A stretch of 64,000 nucleotides of DNA from CALVGQ01 sp031551965 (GCA_031551965.1 JAVBMW010000033.1:1-64000); one strand, 5' to 3'; counted from the first letter of the stretch, positions 7,452-16,106 are shown. The notes: generated from the letters alone by a model not told the origin. Program-made: numbers and translations.

Positions 7452-8144
7452 TTAGTTGCTTAAGAATTCCTTTTGATATTCTAGTGGATATGTCTTGATA
7501 TTATTACCTATTATTCGATTAACGAAAATATTTATGTTGTTTTCCATAGACATAGGAATAATAGCCTTATATGTATTTGTATCAACCATAATAGCTTCGG
7601 CAGTATAAGTTTCGTTTTCACCTTCAATAACTACCAGAACAACAAAATCTTTTTGCATAGTGTAAATCTTAGCAGTAAATATCAAATCAGCGGTGTTTGA
7701 AACGGTATTAATATTGTCATATTCAACAGTATATTCATTGATGAAATATTCGTACTGTTGGTGATTATTTCTTTTGTCTTGTTCATATTCTTCAAAAGCT
7801 ATTTTCATATTTTCGTTTTCGGTTTTCCATTGATTTCGCTCGCTGAACAACCAAAAACATGTCAAATTGAGCAAAATTGAAACAACAATTAGAAGTGTTG
7901 AAATTTTTTTATAGGTTGATAATGCAATGGATGTTTGTTTTTTCTGTGAGGTTTCTAATCCTAGTAACTCATCCATTGTAACTTCAAAGACTTTGCATAG
8001 TTCAATACAGTTTTCTAAAGTTGGTAAAGCATCATCCAGTTCCCATCTGGAAATTGCTTGTCGAGAGACACCTATCAATTCTGATAAACCTTCCTGTGAA
8101 ATGTTTTTTTCCTTTCTGCATTCTTGAATTTTTTTTCCTAGCAT
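7452..8144 (-). CDS. Membrane-anchored XRE family regulator
   Basis: 230 aa. Residues 1-60 are a Cro/CI-type helix-turn-helix (IQECRKEKNISQEGLSELIG, SRQAISRWELDDALPTLEN); residues 82-100 are one transmembrane helix; the rest is a predicted extracellular domain with a short coiled segment and then beta-rich sequence. The layout suggests a one-component sensor that stays at the membrane while binding DNA. GGAGG 8 bases before the ATG at 8144. It interrupts the glyA-upp order. A candidate structured RNA with its own promoter and terminator lies just upstream on the same strand. Signal and targets are unknown. Confidence 0.8.
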   Translation of the reverse strand: MLGKKIQECRKEKNISQEGLSELIGVSRQAISRWELDDALPTLENCIELCKVFEVTMDELLGLETSQKKQTSIALSTYKKISTLLIVVSILLNLTCFWLFSERNQWKTENENMKIAFEEYEQDKRNNHQQYEYFINEYTVEYDNINTVSNTADLIFTAKIYTMQKDFVVLVVIEGENETYTAEAIMVDTNTYKAIIPMSMENNINIFVNRIIGNNIKTYPLEYQKEFLSN

Positions 8145-8232
8145 ATAAATGACCTCCTACCTTAATTATAAAATTAAAATAGTTAAAAGCTACCATCAAG
8201 ACTTTCCATTTACGCAATCAGCAGTTGCAAAA

Positions 8233-8387
8233 TTAAAAAAACTTTACAGAAAAATCGAAATTACTGTAAAGTTATTTTTTTTGATTAAGGGAAGTACCAC
8301 TTCACGTTGGATAGAGGTCTATCCAAAGGGTTTTGCGTCATATTGGGATTGATCGCTTTTTTTAGGGATTTTTATGAGGGTACTTCC
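8233..8387 (-). ncRNA. Candidate structured small RNA or leader
   Basis: On the minus strand a sigma-A promoter (8394-8421) predicts a start at about 8387. The first nine bases, GGAAGTACC, pair perfectly with 8290-8298. The enclosed hundred bases contain a near-perfect hairpin (TTGGATAGA/TCTATCCAA, 8307-8326) and a GCG-A-TC/GACGC helix (8335-8356), giving a three-way junction. Loops carry repeated TCCC or ACCC. A strong terminator hairpin (10-bp stem, 8241-8274) follows. No long frame fits. It could be an independent sRNA, or an aptamer plus terminator controlling the XRE gene 89 bases further on. I could not match it to a known family. Confidence 0.6.
8235..8282. terminator. Bidirectional terminator of the RNA element
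   Basis: AACTTTACAG (8241-8250) and CTGTAAAGTT (8265-8274) are fully complementary, with T-runs on both sides, so it can terminate in either direction. Confidence 0.85.
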
Positions 8388-8393
8388 AAAGTA

Positions 8394-8421
8394 AGTATAG
8401 CACAATACGGACAAAAGTAAA
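8394..8421 (-). promoter_or_regulatory. Promoter of the candidate RNA
   Basis: Minus strand TTTACT (8416-8421), 16 bases, TATACT (8394-8399). The predicted start coincides with the 5-prime strand of the closing helix. Confidence 0.6.
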
Positions 8422-8495
8422 ATTTTTTAATGACTTTTTCACAAAAAAATCAAATTTCTTTTAATTATCAAAATTATAGTTAAAAAGCCACTATA

Positions 8496-8509
8496 TTAAA
8501 GCGCTTACA
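8496..8509. promoter_or_regulatory. cre-like site upstream of upp
   Basis: The reverse complement TGTAAGCGCTTTAA closely fits the CcpA consensus TGWAARCGYTWNCW (one clear mismatch). It lies about 110 bases upstream of the upp promoter and about 75 bases behind the RNA promoter, so its target is uncertain. Confidence 0.4.
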
Positions 8510-8621
8510 TGTTTTATAAAAAAATGTGTAGTTTTTAATATTTGTGAACATTTTATTTATTAATTTTGTGTTAATAATGTTCGAAAAACCTTTTGTGAAG
8601 ACATTTTCAGAGAAAAGTTTA

Positions 8622-8650
8622 TTGGTTTATGAGCTTGTAAATGATATAAT
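8622..8650 (+). promoter_or_regulatory. upp-atp promoter
   Basis: TTGGTT (8622-8627), 17 bases, TATAAT (8645-8650). The bases from 8650 (TGTAAGCGATTGAA) resemble a cre site at the transcription start, with two mismatches. This is the only clear promoter found upstream of the ATP synthase genes. Confidence 0.7.
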
Positions 8651-8681
8651 GTAAGCGATTGAAAAAAAGGAGAGTTAAACT

Positions 8682-9302
8682 ATGTTAACAGTGTTAAATC
8701 ATCCTCTAATTACTCATAAGCTTACACAAATGCGTAAAAAAGAAACCGGAACTAAGGATTTCAAACAGAATTTGGATGAAATCGCAGGGTTGATGGCTTA
8801 TGAAGTATGTCGGGATTTACCGGTAAAAAGAGTAACTATTGAAACTCCGGTGTCAGAATGTGAAACATATGAATTAGAAAGAGAAATCGTATTGATTCCA
8901 ATTCTTAGGGCGGGACTAGGACTAGTAAATGGAATCAATGATTTGATACCTACTGCAAAGGTTGGATTTATTGGCTTATATCGTGATGAAGAAACGCTTG
9001 AACCACATGAATACTTTGCTAAGTTTCCATATACGATGTCAGAAGCAGTGAATTTGGTATTGGATCCAATGCTTGCAACTGGAGGAAGTGCAGTAGCGGC
9101 AATTGATATGATCAAAAAAAGAGGTGCAAAAAACATTAAATTGGTTTGCTTAGTAGGAGCGCCAGAAGGTGTTAAAATGGTTCAGGATGCACATCCAGAT
9201 GTTGATATTTATTTAGCGGCATTGGACAGTCATCTAAATGAGAAAGGATATATCGTTCCAGGTCTAGGAGATGCTGGAGATAGAATATTTGGCACAAAAT
9301 AA
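8682..9302 (+). CDS. upp: Uracil phosphoribosyltransferase
   Basis: 206-aa salvage enzyme converting uracil and PRPP to UMP. Family blocks: PLITHKLTQMRKKETGTKDF near the N-terminus, VLIPILRAGLGLVNGI, and the PRPP loop LVLDPMLATGGSAVAAIDMIKKRGA; the C-terminus has PGLGDAGDRIFGT. AGGAGAG precedes the ATG. The stop overlaps the atpZ start (TAATG), so upp and the ATP synthase genes are one transcript, as their adjacency in Bacillus also suggests. Confidence 0.98.
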   Translation: MLTVLNHPLITHKLTQMRKKETGTKDFKQNLDEIAGLMAYEVCRDLPVKRVTIETPVSECETYELEREIVLIPILRAGLGLVNGINDLIPTAKVGFIGLYRDEETLEPHEYFAKFPYTMSEAVNLVLDPMLATGGSAVAAIDMIKKRGAKNIKLVCLVGAPEGVKMVQDAHPDVDIYLAALDSHLNEKGYIVPGLGDAGDRIFGTK

Positions 9303-9496
9303 TGAAAGATTTTTCCAAGGCCTTCAGTATGGGCATTACGATTATACTTTGTATTGTATGTGGCTTAGGTTTAGGCTACGGTTTGGATATGTTTTTTAAA
9401 ACATCACCAACATTTCTAATTGTTGGGATCATTGTAGGTACTATGATGTCTTTTATGTTTTTGTATCAAATGTCGAGGAAGACAGATGCAAGATAG
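9302..9496 (+). CDS. atpZ: AtpZ/AtpI-like F-ATPase accessory membrane protein
   Basis: 64 aa with two transmembrane helices (about 9-28 and 36-57) joined by DMFFKTSP. This is the pattern of the small AtpZ (ATPase gene 1) family found at the head of atp operons, reported to take part in Mg2+/Ca2+ transport or c-ring assembly. It begins in the upp stop and overlaps atpI by 11 bp. The assignment rests on position and topology. Confidence 0.7.
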   Translation: MKDFSKAFSMGITIILCIVCGLGLGYGLDMFFKTSPTFLIVGIIVGTMMSFMFLYQMSRKTDAR

Positions 9497-9845
9497 TAAA
9501 AAGCTTTCTAAAATAGCGTTGTTATGCACTGTTTTATTGGCAATAATTTTATTAATTGTTGGTATAAAATATTCTCTGAGTGTTTTACTTGGAGGGTTCT
9601 ATTCAGTTGTGCATTTTCAACGTGTAAATAGACAAATGGGTTCTATTGTAGATGTTGCCAATTTTAATGTCGGTAAATTCGTATTTGGATTTATGATCAG
9701 TTTATTGTTGTTGGCATTTCCGATGGTCGTAGCAGTAATTTTTCCAAATTATTTTGATCTATTAACTGCGGGATTAAGTCTATTTATGGTAAAAGCTGTG
9801 ATTTATGGCAGCATGATAGTAAAAAAAGAAGGGGTGAGGCAGTGA
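9486..9845 (+). CDS. atpI: ATP synthase protein I
   Basis: 119 aa, four hydrophobic segments (about 9-27, 29-45, 59-80, 86-108), as in the ATP-synt_I family. AtpI proteins assist assembly of the c-ring and are not part of the final enzyme. Short loops and a KKEG tail. It overlaps atpZ by 11 bp and atpB by 4 bp, so translation is coupled. Confidence 0.75.
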   Translation: MQDSKKLSKIALLCTVLLAIILLIVGIKYSLSVLLGGFYSVVHFQRVNRQMGSIVDVANFNVGKFVFGFMISLLLLAFPMVVAVIFPNYFDLLTAGLSLFMVKAVIYGSMIVKKEGVRQ

Positions 9846-10543
9846 AAATTGTTTTACAAGCAGAAGTGCTAGTAATACTACTCATTACAATTGTATTATG
9901 TAGTTTGGTAGTAGTTATCGGCAAAAAAATTGGACAAGCTGATCCATTAGAAAAACCAAAAGGTTTGGTTTTGATTGGATGTTCAATTGTAGAAATAATT
10001 GATGGGATGGTACTGGGTACAACAAGCCCATCGATGACTAAGAAATTAGGGCCTTATATTGGAACGATCGCATTGTATCTTGTGGTAGCAAACTTGATTG
10101 GATTATTGGGGCTAAGTACTCCAACATCAAATTATAGTGTTACCTTGACACTTGCTGCAATCACATGGGTCATGATCCAGACCACTGCAATCAAGTCTAC
10201 TGGACTAAAAGCTTATATTCATGGATTCTTCGAGCCGATCATTCCCTTTGTGATTCCTAACTTCTTTGGGAAAGTGGCTCCCTTGATTTCAATGTCACTA
10301 CGTTTATTTGGAAACTTGCTCAGTGGAATGATTATTATGACATTAGTCTATCAGTTTACAGGATGGTTAAGTACATCGATCGTAAATATCTTCTTTCCAT
10401 CAGAGTATGTATTCAATTTCATCGGAATATTTGTAGCACCTGTGCTACATGCCTATTTTGATGTGTTCTCTGGTTGTATTCAAATGTTTATATTTATCAC
10501 ACTAACCATGGTATTCATTGGCAACGAGTTGCCACAAGAATAA
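9842..10543 (+). CDS. atpB: F-type ATP synthase subunit a
   Basis: 233 aa, the stator channel subunit. GTG start at 9842 in the GTGA overlap with atpI. The essential helix is present: MSLRLFGNLLSGMIIM carries the conserved arginine that faces the c-ring. The terminal helices (PVLHAYFDVFSGCIQMFIFITLTMVFI) match the family. With atpE it forms the ion path. Confidence 0.95.
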   Translation: MKIVLQAEVLVILLITIVLCSLVVVIGKKIGQADPLEKPKGLVLIGCSIVEIIDGMVLGTTSPSMTKKLGPYIGTIALYLVVANLIGLLGLSTPTSNYSVTLTLAAITWVMIQTTAIKSTGLKAYIHGFFEPIIPFVIPNFFGKVAPLISMSLRLFGNLLSGMIIMTLVYQFTGWLSTSIVNIFFPSEYVFNFIGIFVAPVLHAYFDVFSGCIQMFIFITLTMVFIGNELPQE

Positions 10544-10569
10544 TAAAAAATCTAGGAGGAAAATGAAAA

Positions 10570-10803
10570 ATGGATTTAGGTAGAGGATTAGTAGCAATCG
10601 GTGCTGGAATCGCAGTTATGACTGGGATGTGGACAGGTATCGGACAAGGTTATGCAGCAGCGAAAGCAGTAGAAGCAGTAGGTAAAAACCCTGAAGCTGA
10701 AGGTAAAATTCGTACAATGTTGATCTTAGGTTGTGCTGTTGCGGAAACATGTGCGATCTACGGTATGTTGATTGCGTTTATGTTGATTTTCGTATTCAAA
10801 TAA
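10570..10803 (+). CDS. atpE: F-type ATP synthase subunit c, Na+-type ligand pattern
   Basis: 77-aa hairpin of two helices with the loop GKNPEAEGKIRT. The ion-binding carboxylate is E59. Around it are Q26 in helix 1 and V57, T60 and Y64 in helix 2. In the Na+-coupled c-ring of Ilyobacter tartaricus the ligands are Q32, V63, E65, S66 and Y70, with the same spacing (Q to E 33, E to Y 5). T60 can replace the serine hydroxyl; the T67 position is Cys here. H+-type rings such as that of Bacillus subtilis have Ala after the Glu and lack the Gln and Tyr. Na+ coupling is therefore inferred. TAGGAGG precedes the start. Confidence 0.95.
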   Translation: MDLGRGLVAIGAGIAVMTGMWTGIGQGYAAAKAVEAVGKNPEAEGKIRTMLILGCAVAETCAIYGMLIAFMLIFVFK

Positions 10804-10839
10804 GAGCTCATTTAGAGTACATCGAAAGGAGATGGAATA

Positions 10840-11343
10840 ATGCCAGATATAGCTAGTCAATTGTTTCCAAACCCACTAACGATGTTGATTCAATTGTGCT
10901 CAACAGGAGTCCTGTTCTTTTTCGTTAAGAAATATTTATGGGGACCTGCACGTCAAATGTTAGAAACACGTGCAGAGCATATGCAAGAAGATCTTACTAA
11001 AGCACAAACAGTGCGTTTGGAAGCTGAAGCAGAAAGCGAAAAAGTAAAAGCTGAATTAAAAGAAGCAGCAGAACTTTCTCGTAAAATCGTTGAAAACGCA
11101 AAAGTTGAAAGCTTAAAAGTGAAGGAAACCATTGTGGAAGAAGCTAAAAAAGAAGCAGAACACAAACTGGAATCAGCACGTCGTGAAATTGAATATGAAA
11201 AGAAACAAATGAGACAAGAAATGACTCAAGAAATTATTGAAGTTGCCTTTGCAGCAACTGAAAAATTAATTGAAAGTAAAGCAAATAAAAACGAAGATCA
11301 AGCAGCGATCGAACGTTTTGTAAGTGCTGTTAGGAAATCCTAA
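10840..11343 (+). CDS. atpF: F-type ATP synthase subunit b
   Basis: 167 aa: one N-terminal transmembrane helix (about residues 11-30), WGPARQMLETR, then a long charged coiled coil with alternating K/E and alanine. It is the peripheral stalk, joining subunit a to delta and the alpha/beta head. Its stop overlaps the atpH start (TAATG). Only one b-type gene is present, so the stalk is probably a b2 homodimer. Confidence 0.95.
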   Translation: MPDIASQLFPNPLTMLIQLCSTGVLFFFVKKYLWGPARQMLETRAEHMQEDLTKAQTVRLEAEAESEKVKAELKEAAELSRKIVENAKVESLKVKETIVEEAKKEAEHKLESARREIEYEKKQMRQEMTQEIIEVAFAATEKLIESKANKNEDQAAIERFVSAVRKS

Positions 11344-11882
11344 TGAACCAGTTGGCTCAGCGTTATGCCGAAGCTCTATTTGAATTAGCGAGTGAAGCGA
11401 ATCAAATAGATTTATGGCAAAAACAAGCTCGTCAGGTATCATTAGCGTTTAAAGATGATCAAATGCTGCTACGCTTTTTTACATCAGTTGAAATCAGTAA
11501 AGAAGACAAAAAACACGTATTAAGAAAAACACTGGCAGATAAAGTGGATCCAACGATCTTGAATTTTCTGTGTTTACTGCTTGATAAGAATCGTTTGGTT
11601 CATGTGTCTGAAATCCTTGATGGATTTTATTCGTTGTGTAATCAATCGCGACACATTATGGAAGGTGTTGTTTATTCAGCTCGACCTTTAGATCAAGCGC
11701 AAATACAACAATTAGAAAAGGCGTTACAAGAATCTGAAAAATCGCCTGTTGAATTAGAGAATAAGATCGATCCACGTTTACTATCAGGAGTAAAAGTAAT
11801 TGTAAATGAAAAAGTCATTGATGCTTCTATGAAAAATAGAATTGAATCAATGAAAAATGAATTGTTGAAAGAAACTAGGTGA
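11343..11882 (+). CDS. atpH: F-type ATP synthase subunit delta
   Basis: 179 aa. N-terminal helical domain (LAQRYAEALFELA) and a C-terminal part with VYSARPLDQAQIQQLEKAL, then the family block KIDPRLLSGVKVIVNEKVIDAS. It caps the head and binds the b stalk. It starts in the atpF stop codon; atpA follows after 4 bases. Confidence 0.95.
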   Translation: MNQLAQRYAEALFELASEANQIDLWQKQARQVSLAFKDDQMLLRFFTSVEISKEDKKHVLRKTLADKVDPTILNFLCLLLDKNRLVHVSEILDGFYSLCNQSRHIMEGVVYSARPLDQAQIQQLEKALQESEKSPVELENKIDPRLLSGVKVIVNEKVIDASMKNRIESMKNELLKETR

Positions 11883-11886
11883 GAAC

Positions 11887-13407
11887 ATGGAAATTAGACC
11901 TGAAGAAATTAGTGCTCTGATCAAAGAACAGATCAAGCATTATGAAGATAAAATTGAATCCAATGATGTTGGACGAGTTATGACAGTTGGTGATGGAATT
12001 GCCCTCATTCAAGGACTTGATAAAGCAATGTCTTCAGAATTGTTGATGTTTTCAAATGATGTACTTGGTATGGTCTTAAACCTTGAAGAAGATCATGTCG
12101 GAGCAGTACTACTTGGAAATGATACTGGAATCAAAGAAGGCGATGAAGTTCGCCGCACTGGTAAAATCGTTGAAGTTCCTGTTGGAGATGCAATGTTAGG
12201 GCGTGTTGTGAATGCGCTTGGAAAAGCTATTGATGGCGGAGATGAAATAAGTACTAGTAAAACTCGACCAATTGAAAGAGTTGCACCAGGAGTTATGACA
12301 CGTAAAAGTGTACATCAACCTCTAACTACAGGACTTAAAATAATTGACTCAATGATCCCAATCGGTAAGGGACAACGTGAACTTATTATTGGGGATCGTC
12401 AAACTGGTAAAACTGCCATTGCGATTGATACGATCATCAATCAAAAAGGGCAAAACGTGAACTGTATTTATGTTGCGATCGGTCAAAAGGCTAGTACTGT
12501 TGCCCAAATCGTTGAGAAATTACGTCAACATGATGCAATGGATTACACAACGATTGTTGCAGCGACGGCAAGTGAACTTGCACCGCTTCAATATATTGCA
12601 CCTTATGCAGGCTGTGCAATTGGTGAAGAATGGATGGAACAAGGTAAAGATGTTCTTATCATCTATGATGATTTAAGTAAACATGCGGTAGCTTACCGTA
12701 CAATGTCTTTGTTGCTTCGCAGACCACCAGGACGTGAAGCATATCCTGGAGATGTATTCTATTTGCATTCACGTTTACTTGAACGTGCTGCAAAATTGAA
12801 TGATGAATTGGGTGCTGGATCACTTACTGCATTACCGATCATTGAAACACAAGCGGGAGATATCTCTGCTTATATTCCAACGAATGTAATCTCAATTACA
12901 GATGGACAAATTTTCTTACAGACAGAATTATTTAATTCTGGTGTTCGTCCAGCGGTTGATAGCGGATTATCGGTTTCACGTGTAGGAAGCAGTGCTCAAA
13001 CAAAAGCAATGAAACAAGTATCTGGTTCATTAAAACTTGATTTAGCACAATATCACGAATTATTAAGCTTTACACAATTTGGATCTGATTTAGATGCAGT
13101 AACGAAGGCAACGATCGATCATGGAGCTCGTTTAACTGAACTTTTAAAGCAAGGTCAATACACTCCGATGAGCACTACAATGCAAGTAGTATCTTTATTC
13201 GTAGCGAAAAATGGTTACTTAAAAGGAATTCAAGTTGAAGAAGTGGCTCATTTTGAAAAACAATTGCATCAATATATGAATGAAGAGCATAGCGAATTAA
13301 TCAAGCAATTAGAGACTGAAAAAGTCATTAGTGATGAAATCAGTGTTAAACTAAAAACAGCAATAGAAAGTTTTGTTGAACAGTTTAAATTGTTAAATGG
13401 AGATTAG
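11887..13407 (+). CDS. atpA: F-type ATP synthase subunit alpha
   Basis: 506 aa, usual length. Walker A GDRQTGKTAIAID near residue 170, Walker B region DVLIIYDDLSKHA, LLRRPPGREAYPGD, and the alpha signature PAVDSGLSVSRVGSSAQ. Non-catalytic nucleotide-binding subunit of the F1 head. Confidence 0.98.
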   Translation: MEIRPEEISALIKEQIKHYEDKIESNDVGRVMTVGDGIALIQGLDKAMSSELLMFSNDVLGMVLNLEEDHVGAVLLGNDTGIKEGDEVRRTGKIVEVPVGDAMLGRVVNALGKAIDGGDEISTSKTRPIERVAPGVMTRKSVHQPLTTGLKIIDSMIPIGKGQRELIIGDRQTGKTAIAIDTIINQKGQNVNCIYVAIGQKASTVAQIVEKLRQHDAMDYTTIVAATASELAPLQYIAPYAGCAIGEEWMEQGKDVLIIYDDLSKHAVAYRTMSLLLRRPPGREAYPGDVFYLHSRLLERAAKLNDELGAGSLTALPIIETQAGDISAYIPTNVISITDGQIFLQTELFNSGVRPAVDSGLSVSRVGSSAQTKAMKQVSGSLKLDLAQYHELLSFTQFGSDLDAVTKATIDHGARLTELLKQGQYTPMSTTMQVVSLFVAKNGYLKGIQVEEVAHFEKQLHQYMNEEHSELIKQLETEKVISDEISVKLKTAIESFVEQFKLLNGD

Positions 13408-13410
13408 TGT

Positions 13411-14250
13411 ATGGCACAAGGAAAACAGGCGTTAAAAAGCCGTATCCGTTCGATTAATGCCACTAAGAAAATTACTAGTGCAATGGAGCTTATCTCTAAT
13501 TCAAAACTAGTAAAACAAAGAAACATGATGGAAAAAAATCGTGAGTATGCAATGTATTTAAAAGATACATTAGCTCATATTCTGATGAACAGTGAAGATG
13601 TAGAAAACCAATGGTTGTTGCATCGTAAATCAGAAAAAAAATTAACGATTTTATTCACCTCTGATTTAGGATTATGTGGTGGATACAACTCCAATATGTT
13701 AAAAATGGTATTAAATGATTTAAATCCTGAAGATCCAATAATCTTAATTGGATCAAAAGGTACTTCATGGTTAAGTAATCATGGATTTACAACAATTAAT
13801 GATTATGTAAATAGTGATAACTGTACATTTCAGGATTTAGCTAAACTTGCGGATAATGCTTTAAGTCTTTATCAGAAAGATGAAATCGGTGCCATTCAAG
13901 TGCTATATACAAAATTTGTGAATGCAGTAACATTTACCCCTGTAATGGAAAAACTGTTGCCTATTTCAAGATCAAAAGAAACAGAAGTTAAATATTCAGA
14001 AATTATTTTTGAACCCAATGCGGATTCAATTTTAGATCAATTAATACCAATGGCGATTCGTTCTTTAGTTTATAGTTCTTGGTTACAAACGAAGACTGCT
14101 GAACAAGGAAGTAGACGTATCGCGATGGAAAATGCAACTGATAATGCCGAAGAATTGAAAGAGAAGTTAGTTCTTCAATACAATCAGGCAAGGCAAGCTG
14201 AAGTCACTCAGGAAATTTCTGAAATCGTGGCTGGGGCTGATGCAATATAA
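13411..14250 (+). CDS. atpG: F-type ATP synthase subunit gamma
   Basis: 279 aa central shaft. N-terminal helix SRIRSINATKKITSAMELIS and C-terminal helix MENATDNAEELKEKLVLQYNQARQAEVTQE.. match the coiled coil that turns in the head. The LTILFTSDLGLCGGYN block is conserved. 3 bp after atpA. Confidence 0.97.
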   Translation: MAQGKQALKSRIRSINATKKITSAMELISNSKLVKQRNMMEKNREYAMYLKDTLAHILMNSEDVENQWLLHRKSEKKLTILFTSDLGLCGGYNSNMLKMVLNDLNPEDPIILIGSKGTSWLSNHGFTTINDYVNSDNCTFQDLAKLADNALSLYQKDEIGAIQVLYTKFVNAVTFTPVMEKLLPISRSKETEVKYSEIIFEPNADSILDQLIPMAIRSLVYSSWLQTKTAEQGSRRIAMENATDNAEELKEKLVLQYNQARQAEVTQEISEIVAGADAI

Positions 14251-14264
14251 TTCAGGAGGAAACA

Positions 14265-15674
14265 ATGGCAAATAATAAAGGAAAAATTGTTCAAGTTATC
14301 GGACCGGTTGTCGACGTTCGTTTTCAAAAGGGGATGTTGCCTGCTTTGAAAAACGCGATCGTAATTGAAAAATCAGATGATGAATCGATTACAGTTGAAG
14401 TCGCTCAACATATCGGTGATGACTGTGTACGTTGTATCTCAATGGGATCAACAGACGGTTTAGTGAGAGGGATGAATTGTATTGATACAGAAAGTCCAAT
14501 CAGTGTGCCTGTCGGAAGAGAAGTATTGGGAAGAATGTTTAATGTATTGGGTGAAGAAATCGATGGATTGGCACCTCTTTCAAAAGATGTTAAGAGAATG
14601 CCGATTCACCGTGAAGCTCCTTCATTTGAAGAACAACAAACTTCAGCAGAAATCCTAGAGACAGGGATCAAAGTAATCGACTTACTATGTCCTTATGCTC
14701 GTGGAGGAAAAATCGGATTATTCGGTGGAGCTGGAGTTGGAAAAACCGTTCTTATGCAAGAATTGATCCACAATATTGCAAAAGAACATGGAGGTATGTC
14801 TGTAGTTGCCGGAGTGGGTGAAAGAACTCGTGAAGGTAATGATATGTACCACGAAATGAAAGATTCAGGAGTACTTGATAAAACCGTATTAGTTTATGGA
14901 CAAATGAACGAAAGTCCAGGAGCTCGTATGCGCGTTGGTTTATCTGGACTTACAATGGCTGAACATTATCGTGATGAAGAAGGGCAAGACGTGCTTTTGT
15001 TTATCGATAATATCTTCCGTTTTACGCAAGCAGGATCAGAAGTGTCTGCTTTGCTTGGGCGTATGCCATCAGCAGTAGGGTATCAACCAACACTTGCTAC
15101 TGAAATGGGACAACTTCAAGAGCGTATCACTTCTACAAAGCGTGGTTCTATTACATCGGTACAAGCGATTTATGTACCGGCGGACGACTTAACAGATCCA
15201 GCTCCGGCGACAACATTTACGCATCTTGATGCAAAAACTGTACTTGATCGCGGAATCGCTGCACTTGGTATTTATCCAGCTGTTGATCCACTTGAATCGA
15301 CATCTCGTATGTTAGATCCACTTGTAGTAGGAGAAGAACATTATGAAGTAGCTCGTGGCGTACAACAGTTGCTTCAACGTTATAAAGAACTACAAGATAT
15401 CATTGCGATTTTAGGTATGGATGAATTGTCTGAAGATGATAAAGTCACTGTAAACCGTGCTCGTCGTGCTCGTAATTTCTTGTCTCAACCTTTCCATGTT
15501 GCTGAACAATTTACTGGTACTTCTGGAATCTATGTTCCATTAAGTGAAACTGTTCGTAGCTTTAAGGAATTGTTGGAAGGGAAGTACGATGATCTTCCTG
15601 AACAAGCATTTATGTCAGTAGGGGCAATTGAACAAGCGGTTGCGAAAGCAGAAAGTCTTGGAGCAAAACAATGA
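14265..15674 (+). CDS. atpD: F-type ATP synthase subunit beta
   Basis: 469 aa catalytic subunit. Walker A GGAGVGKTVLM, the GERTREGND loop, Walker B VLLFIDNIFRFTQAGSE, and the DELSEDD catch loop that contacts gamma. The catalytic Glu is in GVGERTREGN. TCAGGAGG precedes the ATG. atpC begins within its last codon. Confidence 0.99.
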   Translation: MANNKGKIVQVIGPVVDVRFQKGMLPALKNAIVIEKSDDESITVEVAQHIGDDCVRCISMGSTDGLVRGMNCIDTESPISVPVGREVLGRMFNVLGEEIDGLAPLSKDVKRMPIHREAPSFEEQQTSAEILETGIKVIDLLCPYARGGKIGLFGGAGVGKTVLMQELIHNIAKEHGGMSVVAGVGERTREGNDMYHEMKDSGVLDKTVLVYGQMNESPGARMRVGLSGLTMAEHYRDEEGQDVLLFIDNIFRFTQAGSEVSALLGRMPSAVGYQPTLATEMGQLQERITSTKRGSITSVQAIYVPADDLTDPAPATTFTHLDAKTVLDRGIAALGIYPAVDPLESTSRMLDPLVVGEEHYEVARGVQQLLQRYKELQDIIAILGMDELSEDDKVTVNRARRARNFLSQPFHVAEQFTGTSGIYVPLSETVRSFKELLEGKYDDLPEQAFMSVGAIEQAVAKAESLGAKQ

Positions 15675-16051
15675 TTCGTTGCAGAATAATCACGCCTGAA
15701 GGTCTATATAAAGAGTGTGATGCAAAAATTATCAATGTTCGCACAACTGATGGACAACGAGGAATTTTACCGAATCATATGCCACTAGTAACTATGCTTG
15801 AAATATCTCGTATGAGTTTGGAAGAACCTCAAGGTCGCGAAAACTATACGATTTCAGGAGGAATGCTTTACTTCAAAGATAATCTAGCGACTTTACTTGT
15901 AGATACAATTGAGAATGTAAATGATATCGACATAGAACGTGCAAAACGTGCAAAACAAAGAGCGGAAGAACGTTTAAATCAACTCAATGAAAAGGTTGAT
16001 ATAGTTCGTGCAGAAGTTGCACTTCAAAAAGCATTGAATCGAATAGGTTAA
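15671..16051 (+). CDS. atpC: F-type ATP synthase subunit epsilon
   Basis: 126 aa: N-terminal beta sandwich (TPEGLYKECDAKIINVRTTDGQRGILPNHMPLVTML) and a C-terminal two-helix part (IERAKRAKQRAEERLNQL), the regulatory arm that can inhibit ATP hydrolysis. It overlaps atpD by 4 bp and is the last gene of the operon. Confidence 0.95.
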   Translation: MIRCRIITPEGLYKECDAKIINVRTTDGQRGILPNHMPLVTMLEISRMSLEEPQGRENYTISGGMLYFKDNLATLLVDTIENVNDIDIERAKRAKQRAEERLNQLNEKVDIVRAEVALQKALNRIG

Positions 16052-16054
16052 TTT

Positions 16055-16106
16055 AAAAACACTACAAAGTTAGGAGGATTACTTCTAATAATGTAGTGTT
16101 TTTTCT
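16055..16106 (+). terminator. atp operon terminator
   Basis: AAAACACTACA and TGTAGTGTTTT form an 11-bp outer stem enclosing a smaller hairpin, then a T-run. Confidence 0.9.

Noticed and set aside
8149..8352. 67-codon frame on + in the gap upstream of upp
   Set aside because: It has no ribosome site, reads through both terminator arms and the closing helix of the candidate RNA, and the product resembles no protein.
8290..8387. T-box, SRP, purine or THF riboswitch identity for the RNA element
   Set aside because: The key conserved motifs of these families, such as the T-box GGTGG core or the SRP GGAAGG region, are not present.
9302..9845. Two unrelated membrane genes before atpB
   Set aside because: The overlap pattern and two- and four-helix topologies fit atpZ and atpI, so no novel function is proposed.
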